DNA from: Pelagicoccus sp. SDUM812003 | GTDB lineage: Bacteria; Verrucomicrobiota; Verrucomicrobiia; Opitutales; Opitutaceae | Reading direction: 5' to 3' | NCBI RefSeq assembly: GCF_031127815.1 | Contig: NZ_JARXHY010000007.1 | Span: forward strand, 1 to 64,000 | Length of the DNA: 64,000 nt | Shown here: one piece after another, positions 28,300 to 34,951 of the stretch | Numbering within the stretch: position 1 is the first letter of the stretch | How the letters are laid out: each line of letters opens with the position of its first letter | Made by a program: the position numbers and the translations under genes | Notes under the pieces: model-generated | What the model saw: only the letters and a program-made list of their open reading frames with translations | Told to the model about the DNA's origin: nothing | The model's database searches: none

Positions 28300-29796
28300 T
28301 CAGGATGGGGTGGCGAGCGGGAGTTCGAGGATGAAGCGGGCTCCTTCGGTGTACTTGGTATCTAAGGACAAGTCGCCTCGGCAGTCGCGAGCCATGCGGC
28401 GTGATATGCTGAGGCCGATGCCAGCGCCGGGGCTCTTATCCGTGAGAGTCGATTGCTCCTGGTAGAATGCTTCGAAGATTTGATCTCGCTGAGAAGAGGG
28501 AATTCCTGGTCCACGGTCTTCTACGAGAATGCGGCAGCGTGCGGAGCAATGGAGATGGATGCCAACGTACTGTCCCCCTGCGGCGTATTTACGGGCGTTG
28601 TCGAGCAGGTTGAGAAGAATCTGGCGTAGCGCAGCGGGGTCGAAAGAGATTTGGCAACGTTCGCCGGGCGCTTCCCATTCGATGGTGAGGCCGGCGGTTT
28701 CCAGCGGGCGCTGGTGGTCGGAAAGGATTTGGGAAATGGCTGCAGCAGGATCGAAGGTTTGGATACGATAGCGTTTCTTTCCCAGCTCGAGGGCATTGAG
28801 AGCTAGGATGTTGTCCACCATTTCACTGAGTCGGTGGCTCTCGCGGCTGATGGTATCCAGATACCTCTGACGTTTTTCGGGAGGTAGGTTTTCATTGGAA
28901 AGCAAATCCGAATAAAGAGAGATGCTAGTGAGCGGCGTCTTGAATTCGTGACTGATCTGGGAGACGAAGGTGGTCTTGCGAAGGGCGTCGCGTCGATCTC
29001 GGGAAACCTGGCGAACGATAAGGAAGGAGCACAGCAAGCCTATGGCCAGAGTGAGGACGAGGAGTGAGTAGCGAAAGGAGCTCAGCCAGGCGCTTTCCGG
29101 ATCCGGAGCCAGTGAAAGTTGCAAAGAATAGCCAGGCAGGATCGAAGAGAGCGAAACGGAGTCGCTTGCTTGCTCTTTCTGGATCGAAGCCGAGAGCCCA
29201 GGGATGGCGAGCTCGTCTAGCAGACTGTGGAACGCTGCCAGCAGAGTTTCCGTATCGAGAGTTACGATACGCGGGGGCTGTCCCTTTGCCATGCGATGTC
29301 CGACCACCCAAGCTGGCTCGTTTTCGCTGCTTCGATAGGCCCAGAAGAGGATAGGGTCGATGGCGCCTTCGTCGTGCAAGGCGATCTCCTTGTTGTCCTG
29401 ATAGTAGCCACTGCGAAGGATCGCTGGAGCGTCCGGCGATTCGAGGGCGATCGTTTGTTGCCCATCGCCTTGCAGAAAGGGGGCGAGATCGGTTTGCGGC
29501 GGCAGTATCCGAGCGTTGCGAATGATGGGGGCAGTCTTAGCCCAGCGATCGAGTTGCGAGGCGAGCCCTTCCTGATGATAGCCGATGAGCTGACGAGCGA
29601 TCTGTAGCTGGATTTCGGAGAAGTAGGCGGCGAGTTTCTCCGAGAGGCGCAGCTCCTGTTGGCTAATCAGTTCGGTGCGGCGGCGCGAATCCGCGTGCTT
29701 TTCGCGATAGAGAGAAAAGAGGGTTAGGCCTGCAAGGCAGAGCGCGGAGGCTGCGAGGAGTATCCAGACAAAGGTCGATTTTGTGGACGGCTTCAC
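28300..29796 (-). CDS. Membrane sensor histidine kinase
   Basis: 498 aa. TM1 at ~residues 10-30 (FVWILLAASALCLAGLTLF), a ~215-residue periplasmic sensor with no recognised fold, TM2 (~245-265, LLVLTLAIGLLCSFLIV), then HisKA with FVSQISHEFKTPLTS (phospho-His) and HATPase with N box LLNLLDNARKYA, DRGPGIP and GAGIGLSISRRMA. The start overlaps the stop of the upstream vWA gene by 4 nt (ATGA), showing translational coupling. Together with the next gene it forms a two-component system whose kinase is co-translated with a vWA protein, which could serve as its periplasmic partner. Confidence 0.93.
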   Translation of the reverse strand: MKPSTKSTFVWILLAASALCLAGLTLFSLYREKHADSRRRTELISQQELRLSEKLAAYFSEIQLQIARQLIGYHQEGLASQLDRWAKTAPIIRNARILPPQTDLAPFLQGDGQQTIALESPDAPAILRSGYYQDNKEIALHDEGAIDPILFWAYRSSENEPAWVVGHRMAKGQPPRIVTLDTETLLAAFHSLLDELAIPGLSASIQKEQASDSVSLSSILPGYSLQLSLAPDPESAWLSSFRYSLLVLTLAIGLLCSFLIVRQVSRDRRDALRKTTFVSQISHEFKTPLTSISLYSDLLSNENLPPEKRQRYLDTISRESHRLSEMVDNILALNALELGKKRYRIQTFDPAAAISQILSDHQRPLETAGLTIEWEAPGERCQISFDPAALRQILLNLLDNARKYAAGGQYVGIHLHCSARCRILVEDRGPGIPSSQRDQIFEAFYQEQSTLTDKSPGAGIGLSISRRMARDCRGDLSLDTKYTEGARFILELPLATPS

Positions 29797-31121
29797 TGGG
29801 GCGACTCGTTGAGTGAGGGGAATAGGGTGTCGAAAAGCGCCCGTTGTTCGATGGTAGACTCGCTGGCGTTTTCGATGGTGTCGATCGTTCTGGTGAGTTG
29901 ATCGAGGGCGCTTTGCACCTGGAGTTCAGGCAGATCGCTAGCGACGCTGCGAAGGCTGCGGGCCAGTTTTTTAAGATCGCGCAGGGCCTGCTTTCCATTT
30001 CCTTGCTGGAAAGCTTCGATCGATTCCCGAACGGTGTCGGCGACTTCCCCCTCGCAGACTGCTTGATAGACGTGGGTCGCAATGCTTTTGAAGGAGTGGG
30101 AGCTGCTCGGGGTGAAACGCGCTTCGACCGATGATTCGATGACGATGGGGGCGTTGGTTTCCGGGCTGCCAATCGGCTGATAGCTCAGTCTTGCGGTGGC
30201 GATTCTGGAGGGTGAATAGAAGGAGCCGGAGGCTCGCAGGGTCGCTTGCACGATGGTGCTGAGCTCCTGATTCGCGAGCAGTTTTTCAAAACGGAAGGTT
30301 ATGGCGCGGCGGTTTGGGTCCGCCTGGCGACCGATGCTCTCCACGATGTCGACGGAGCCGTCGAACTTGATCTCCAGCACGGCGCCCTTGCCGATGGCTT
30401 GATTGAGCGTTTGCAGTTCGCTGGCGAGTGTCTCGGTTAGTTGGTTGGGATCGGCCAGATCGTAGAAAGGGGCGGCGCTGGGCTCGACCAAGCGGAAGAG
30501 CAGATCTCTGGGCGCGTCTTCGCCGAGAGCGAAGGCGGCGATACTGATGCTGCTTTTAGCCAGTGAAGTGGCGAGCTCGACAAAAGACTCTTTGTCGCGT
30601 CGACCTTTGTTGGGAGGGCCGTCGCAGATGAGCAGGATGCGGTCGAAGCTCTGTGGAGTGGCGTTTTTCTTGATCTCGGCTTCGGCCTGTTTGAGTCCGC
30701 TAAATAGGTCCGAGCCGCCGTCTGTACCAAGATTCGCGATAGTGGCGGCGGGACTCTGCAATTGATCTAGCGGGATCGGTGCGATGAGCGTTTCGATGCT
30801 GGAGCCGAAGGCTACGAGGGAAACTCGGTCGTGGGAGGAGAGCTGGTTGAGCGCCTGTTGCAACGCGCGTTTGAGCGCCTCGAGTCTTTCGCCCTCCATG
30901 GAGCCCGAGCGATCGACGAGGAAAACGATATTGGCGGGGGGACGTTCGCGTTGCGAAGGAAGCTCGTCGGTGTAGACGGTGGTTTTCAGGTAGAGGTTGT
31001 TCTGAGTTTTTTCCAAGTAGTACTCGCGGTCGAGCTCCATGCTCAGTCGCGTCTCGGCGGAAGCGAAGACGGTGAGAACGAAGGAAAGCGACGCGAAAAC
31101 GAGCCTTGATAGCAAGCGCAT
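29793..31121 (-). CDS. Exported vWA-domain protein, first gene of the vWA-kinase-regulator operon
   Basis: 442 aa from the Met at 31121, chosen because it begins a clean signal peptide (MRLLSRLVFASLSFVLTVFASA); a longer in-frame start at 31181 would add 20 residues and overlap the promoter boxes. The vWA domain (~residues 55-240) has a complete MIDAS DRSGS, the Thr loop GTDGGSD and ICDGPPN. A beta domain and a helical C terminus (~335-442) follow. It lacks the ELSPF box of the second vWA protein. Function unknown; the 4-nt overlap with the kinase gene argues for equal expression and a sensory or effector role in that system. Confidence 0.85.
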   Translation of the reverse strand: MRLLSRLVFASLSFVLTVFASAETRLSMELDREYYLEKTQNNLYLKTTVYTDELPSQRERPPANIVFLVDRSGSMEGERLEALKRALQQALNQLSSHDRVSLVAFGSSIETLIAPIPLDQLQSPAATIANLGTDGGSDLFSGLKQAEAEIKKNATPQSFDRILLICDGPPNKGRRDKESFVELATSLAKSSISIAAFALGEDAPRDLLFRLVEPSAAPFYDLADPNQLTETLASELQTLNQAIGKGAVLEIKFDGSVDIVESIGRQADPNRRAITFRFEKLLANQELSTIVQATLRASGSFYSPSRIATARLSYQPIGSPETNAPIVIESSVEARFTPSSSHSFKSIATHVYQAVCEGEVADTVRESIEAFQQGNGKQALRDLKKLARSLRSVASDLPELQVQSALDQLTRTIDTIENASESTIEQRALFDTLFPSLNESPQ

Positions 31122-31432
31122 GGGGCGGAGTGTACCAGATCTGAGAAGAGAAAGGGTCACCGATCTGTAAAACTTTGTCACGAACTTGTCGCGACGGATT
31201 CGATACGAGGGGCAGGCTTGGCGGTGGAGAGATTTGGAATCGCGAGTGGACGCGGATAACCCCGGGTGCTTTTGGAGTGAAAGGAGGGTATGCTGGCAAG
31301 CACCTGCCTCGCTAGGGCGTTTAAGACCCGCTGGGTGGCGTGGGTGAGGAGCTCATTGACCTAGGACCACGGTCAACGTCCGCGACTGCAACGAGATGCG
31401 TGTTCGCAGAGGTTACCTATGAAGGCGGTATT
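31122..31432. other. Intergenic region upstream of the vWA-kinase operon
   Basis: 311 bp, no gene recognised. Besides the phased boxes at 31156-31193 it has a GGTGCT/AGCACC hairpin near 31264-31304. The rest (31305-31432), between the PEGA gene stop and the operon promoter, shows nothing I can name; no tRNA, SRP or known riboswitch core was found. Confidence 0.5.
31156..31193 (-). promoter_or_regulatory. Phased GTCACC/GTAAAA boxes upstream of the first vWA gene
   Basis: GTCACC (31156), GTAAAA (31167), GTCACG (31177) and GTCGCG (31188) recur at 11, 10 and 11 bp, 35-72 bp before the start codon. GTCACCG-N4-GTAAAA is identical to the first two boxes at 27535. Likely binding site for the operon's own response regulator. 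Confidence 0.6.
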
Positions 31433-32416
31433 TTATTTTTCCAGCACGACTTCGATCACTTGATCGTCGCCGGGCTGGTTGATGATGACCTGCTCGTGGG
31501 CAAGGCGAAGGTCCGAGGTGACTGACAAGAGAATCGTTCCTGTCGGGGCTTGGTCGAATGTCGCTTCTCGGCCTTTTTGTTCCTCGATGTAGAGAATGAT
31601 GTCTTTGTTGTTGTCGGCAGTTTTTTCGATCGAAACTGAGATTTCGGCTTTCATCTTGCCGCCGACTACCTTGACGCTGACAGGATTTGTGGCCATTTGC
31701 AGGTCGACCGCGGGGGGCTCGATTTGTCCGCTGCGAGTGACTTCGACTTCGATTTCGGCGGGAAGGTAACCCTCCTTTTCGAAGCGCAGGAGATGGGTCC
31801 CTTTTCGCACGTTTTGAATGCCGAGTGAAGAGAGACCGATGTATTCGCCGTCGAGATAGGTTTTCGCTCCGGAGGGGAACGACTTGGCGATCACCGTGGC
31901 GGAGACGCTGTTGATTTCCGTGAGGATGCGCTGTTTTCGTTGCGACCAGGTGGAGAGGAGTTCGTTTCGCGTTTCCGTATCCAAATTTCGTGACAAAGCC
32001 TTCAGCTCCGTCTCGAACGCTTCCAGCTCTTGCGCGGAGCTGCTGAGAGGGAACTCGGCCACGCGCTTGTTTAGTTCCTCGACCTTTGCCATCCGCTCTT
32101 CGCGTTTGGATTCTATGGTTTCGATATGAGCGATCCAGGTTTCGCGGGCGGAAGGGATCGCGTCGGTGCGGGCGAGATACTCTGATATTTGATTGCGGAC
32201 ACGTTGGATCTCGCCGGCGGTAGCGTTTTCGTCCAACCGGATGACAGCCTTCGACAGGTCGCTGGCCATTTGGATGGTTTCCGCTGCGTAGCTTTCCTTG
32301 CTGGATTCCGTGTAAAAGTAAAAAGCGGCTCCACCCGCAGCGAGCAGGAACAGAACCAGGATCAGCACGATGGCGACGCCGCCTCTGCTGCGGTTTTCAG
32401 GTGTTAGGGTCAGCAT
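31433..32416 (-). CDS. Membrane-anchored PEGA-domain protein
   Basis: 327 aa. One TM helix (residues ~12-33, VAIVLILVLFLLAAGGAAFYFY) near the N terminus, a long helical/coiled-coil stretch (~40-170), then a PEGA domain (~175-245: SFPSGAKTYLDGEYIGLSSL ... KGTHLLRFEKEGY) and a C-terminal beta domain (~250-327). PEGA domains are small surface or periplasmic beta modules found with S-layer and kinase proteins. It is the last gene of a four-gene minus-strand cluster, 53 bp from the previous one. Function unknown; an envelope-spanning structural role is inferred. Confidence 0.8.
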   Translation of the reverse strand: MLTLTPENRSRGGVAIVLILVLFLLAAGGAAFYFYTESSKESYAAETIQMASDLSKAVIRLDENATAGEIQRVRNQISEYLARTDAIPSARETWIAHIETIESKREERMAKVEELNKRVAEFPLSSSAQELEAFETELKALSRNLDTETRNELLSTWSQRKQRILTEINSVSATVIAKSFPSGAKTYLDGEYIGLSSLGIQNVRKGTHLLRFEKEGYLPAEIEVEVTRSGQIEPPAVDLQMATNPVSVKVVGGKMKAEISVSIEKTADNNKDIILYIEEQKGREATFDQAPTGTILLSVTSDLRLAHEQVIINQPGDDQVIEVVLEK

Positions 32417-32469
32417 GCGTAAGAGTGGCGATTTTGCCGCACGCTTGGCAACTCAATACGAAAATGGCT

Positions 32470-32883
32470 CTAGGCTTCGAAAAGCAGGTCGACGGGGGAT
32501 TGCGAGACGTCGATGGTTTCCACTTTATGGATACGTAGATGAGGGAGCGGCTTGGCGAGAAGGTCCTGGAAAGGGGCGAAATCGAGCAGATCGTGAGTCT
32601 TGATCTCGCCGTTTTCCGATAGGGTCACGCGGTAGGCGAATTCGTCGTCTTTGAGCCGACGGATTTTGGGCGGGCCTTTTTTCGTAGGGCGTTTCTTGGC
32701 CTTGGCCAGCTTTCGCTTATGGGATGAGGGGAGCTCGGCTTGGGGGGCGTCGAAGGGGTAGGGCTGTCCGAGCAGCTCGGTGATGGAGCGCTCGATCTGA
32801 CTGAGCTCAGCGAGTTCGGTCTCTCGCTCGATGAGCAGAGAGTTGACCGCGATGAGCTCGTCTATGGACATGTTTGGTGGCAT
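32470..32883 (-). CDS. Conserved-looking hypothetical protein with basic middle segment
   Basis: 137 aa, not recognised. Residues ~1-40 form an amphipathic helix or coiled coil (DELIAVNSLLIERETELAEL). Residues ~52-75 are highly basic and Pro-rich (HKRKLAKAKKRPTKKGPPK), suggesting binding to nucleic acid or an acidic partner. The C-terminal ~60 residues look like a small alpha/beta domain. Start may be Met5 (32871). Codon use matches its neighbours and it lies in line with the LRV, Lys/Ala-rich and PEGA genes, so it is probably real and part of that cluster. Confidence 0.6.
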   Translation of the reverse strand: MPPNMSIDELIAVNSLLIERETELAELSQIERSITELLGQPYPFDAPQAELPSSHKRKLAKAKKRPTKKGPPKIRRLKDDEFAYRVTLSENGEIKTHDLLDFAPFQDLLAKPLPHLRIHKVETIDVSQSPVDLLFEA

Positions 32884-32896
32884 GTGGGTGCTGTTC

Positions 32897-32959
32897 TCCC
32901 ACGAATGACACGAATCCTCACGAATTCATCATTCGCGTAGATTAGTGAGATTCGCGGGA
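32897..32959. repeat. 29-bp imperfect inverted repeat, REP-like
   Basis: Left arm 32897-32925 and right arm 32931-32959 match at 23 of 29 positions around a TCATC loop. The arms carry CACGAAT-type words (TCCCACGAATGACACGAATC). It begins one base after the stop of the upstream gene, so it could stabilise or end its mRNA. Similar CACGAATT phrases are familiar from intergenic DNA of related genomes (memory, unchecked). Confidence 0.7.
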
Positions 32960-32960
32960 G

Positions 32961-33308
32961 TTATTCTTCCTCTTCGGTGGGGGCTTCGGGCTTGGTCTCC
33001 TCGGTGGGCTTTCCCTCTGCCTTGGGCTTGGGAGCGGCCTTTTTAGCGGCTTTCTTGGCAGCGGGTTTGCTTGGGAAGGCGGCGACGGGAGCGGGAGGCT
33101 CAGGGAAGGGGAAGACGCCTTCTTCGCCAACGATGGACTCTACTTGTGTCTCCAGTTCGCTGATACGCTGGTAAGCGGCTTCGCGTTCTTCGAGCAATGT
33201 GTCGATCTGTGTGCGGGCTTCGAGGGCTTGACGGATGGTTTCGCTGTCGCCGCGAAGTACGATTTCGGCGAAGGTCAAGGGGTCGAGTTTCAGTGGTTTC
33301 TTAGCCAT
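32961..33308 (-). CDS. Small protein with coiled coil and Lys/Ala/Pro-rich tail
   Basis: 115 aa, no family recognised. Residues 1-60 are mostly helical (SETIRQALEARTQIDTLLEE ... SELETQVESIVGEEG), a likely coiled coil. Residues ~75-115 are low complexity, first Lys/Ala/Pro (KPAAKKAAKKAAPKPK) and then acidic (EETKPEAPTEEEE). Such tails resemble histone H1-like basic tails but the acidic end is different. It starts 4 nt after the LRV gene stop, so the two are probably co-translated. A partner of the LRV protein is a reasonable guess. Confidence 0.65.
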   Translation of the reverse strand: MAKKPLKLDPLTFAEIVLRGDSETIRQALEARTQIDTLLEEREAAYQRISELETQVESIVGEEGVFPFPEPPAPVAAFPSKPAAKKAAKKAAPKPKAEGKPTEETKPEAPTEEEE

Positions 33309-33312
33309 AGGT

Positions 33313-34812
33313 CTATTCTTTGAAAAAGGTTACGATCTTGTTGAGAATGGTGCGGCGGGAGCCGCTGGAAAGGGTGGTCGGTCTGTCGAATCGTTCGCGA
33401 GGTTCGCTGCTGCTGGTGCTGGCGCTGACGGGCTGCATACGCTGAGCGATGGCTTTTTCAGCCGCGTTGGCGATGGCCTTGTTGGTATCGTAGCAGAGGG
33501 CTCGGAGCTGGGGCTCGGGCAGTTTGGGATTTGCCACGGCGGATTCGCGCACCTTGTCGCAGAGGTCCTGGCTAAGGATCCCAAGAGTCGCGGGGCTGAG
33601 CTCGAGAGCGGCGGCTGCGAAGGCGCGTAGTGAAGGGTTGCGACTGGCGGCGAAGCGTTCCGCGACCGCTTCTTCGATGTTGGGGAAATCGATGGCTTGG
33701 AAGGCGATGTGTTTGGCGACCTCGCTGTCTTCGCGGTGGTTGATCAGCAGGTCCCAGTGTTTTTCGGTCAAGTCTTCGCGGTAGGCGACGAGTTTGGCGA
33801 CTTCCGGATCGGGATGCAGGCAAAGCTCGCTGATCAGGCTGGCGCTGATGTTGGGCGACTTGGCGAGGGCCATGCAGGCTTGTAGGTCGTGGGAGGCGGC
33901 GATGCGTTCCGCGATGTCTTGCTGAAGGCTGACGCTGGCGGCGAGAAGTCGGCGAACCTTTTCCGATGTATCCTGAGCGAGGATACGCTGGATGGCGGAG
34001 GGGAGATTCTTTTGCTGGGCGAGGTAGACGCGATCTTCGATGCTGTCGGACTCGGCCAGCCAGAGCATTTCCGGAAGGGAAAGGGGTTCTGTGTCGAGAG
34101 CGGCGAAGCGTACGGAAGCCCGCGTGGAGTAGCGCAGCGACTTGCGGACGGAGGCCGGGTAGGCGTCGAGATTGCGCAGGATGAGAGACTGCAAGGTCTC
34201 GTCGTCCATGTCGGCCCAGAGCTGGAACAGCTCCGGTTCCAGCTCCTTGTTTTGCAGCAGGGCGGTCTTGACCAGAGCGCTCTGATCGCGGCCGAGGTGG
34301 TGGGCGACGTCTGTATCGAGATTTTCGCGACCAGCGAGGGCGATCTTCACCACCGGCTCGCTGTCTTCGGCCAGAATGAACTGCAGGTAGGTAGGCAAGC
34401 CCGGGTTTTCCGCGATAGCGGCTCGCACGAAGGCGGATTGATCTTGGGCCAGCAGTTGGCACTCCTTGGGGCTGGCGTTGGGATTTTGGGCGACGGCGAG
34501 GCGAACGCTCGAGTCGTCGCGCTTAGCCAGTTTATGGAGAGATTGCTGGGGCGTGCGAGGATTGGCAGCGAGGTGGCGGGCGATCTCGGACTGGTTTTTC
34601 TTTAGATCGTCCACCATGGACTGCGCGAGCTCTGACGGGATCAGCGGGTAGCGGGAGAGAAAAAGAAGATACGCTGGTTTGTCCGCGTAGTTTGAATACA
34701 GGTCCCGAAGCGCGAAGCTGGAGATGGGCCGCTTGCGGGTGCCCTTGATGACGGCGTCGGCTCCATGCTCTTCCAGAGCGTCGAGCAAGTCGTTGATGGA
34801 AAGGATGTCCAT
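33313..34812 (-). CDS. LRV/HEAT-type repeat protein
   Basis: 499 aa built of ~24-residue helical repeats of leucine-rich-repeat-variant (LRV) type, e.g. LAANPRTPQQSLHKLAKRDD, LAVAQNPNASPKECQLLAQD, AIAENPGLPTYLQFILAEDS, covering residues ~80-430. The C-terminal ~65 residues are Ser/Arg-rich linker plus a short amphipathic end (RRTILNKIVTFFKE). No signal peptide, so cytoplasmic; an adaptor or scaffold role is usual for such solenoids. No catalytic domain and no iron-sulfur Cys cluster at the N terminus, unlike Azotobacter LRV protein. First gene of the cluster that continues to the PEGA gene. Confidence 0.8.
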   Translation of the reverse strand: MDILSINDLLDALEEHGADAVIKGTRKRPISSFALRDLYSNYADKPAYLLFLSRYPLIPSELAQSMVDDLKKNQSEIARHLAANPRTPQQSLHKLAKRDDSSVRLAVAQNPNASPKECQLLAQDQSAFVRAAIAENPGLPTYLQFILAEDSEPVVKIALAGRENLDTDVAHHLGRDQSALVKTALLQNKELEPELFQLWADMDDETLQSLILRNLDAYPASVRKSLRYSTRASVRFAALDTEPLSLPEMLWLAESDSIEDRVYLAQQKNLPSAIQRILAQDTSEKVRRLLAASVSLQQDIAERIAASHDLQACMALAKSPNISASLISELCLHPDPEVAKLVAYREDLTEKHWDLLINHREDSEVAKHIAFQAIDFPNIEEAVAERFAASRNPSLRAFAAAALELSPATLGILSQDLCDKVRESAVANPKLPEPQLRALCYDTNKAIANAAEKAIAQRMQPVSASTSSSEPRERFDRPTTLSSGSRRTILNKIVTFFKE

Positions 34813-34910
34813 TATCTAAACGAAAAAGGAAGAAGGAAGAACGAAGAGCGCGCTAGGCGAAGCGCCGCTGGGCTGGATTGGGCTAGCGTAGGCTTGATGG
34901 CTAGCGTTTT

Positions 34911-34933
34911 GGACGGGTTCGGAGCCCCCGTCC
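34911..34933. repeat. GC-rich hairpin element between LRV and ftsK genes
   Basis: GGACGGG (34911-34917) pairs with CCCGTCC (34927-34933); the following CGTCCCACCTT word also occurs at 21404-21414. Probably another dispersed REP-like copy; it may also end the ftsK transcript. Confidence 0.55.
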
Positions 34934-34951
34934 CACCTTTTAAGTAGCTGA

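Noticed and set aside
31182-31432. Possible structured RNA (tRNA, SRP RNA, riboswitch)
   Set aside because: No acceptor/T-loop pattern, SRP tetraloop or known riboswitch core could be built; only a short hairpin.
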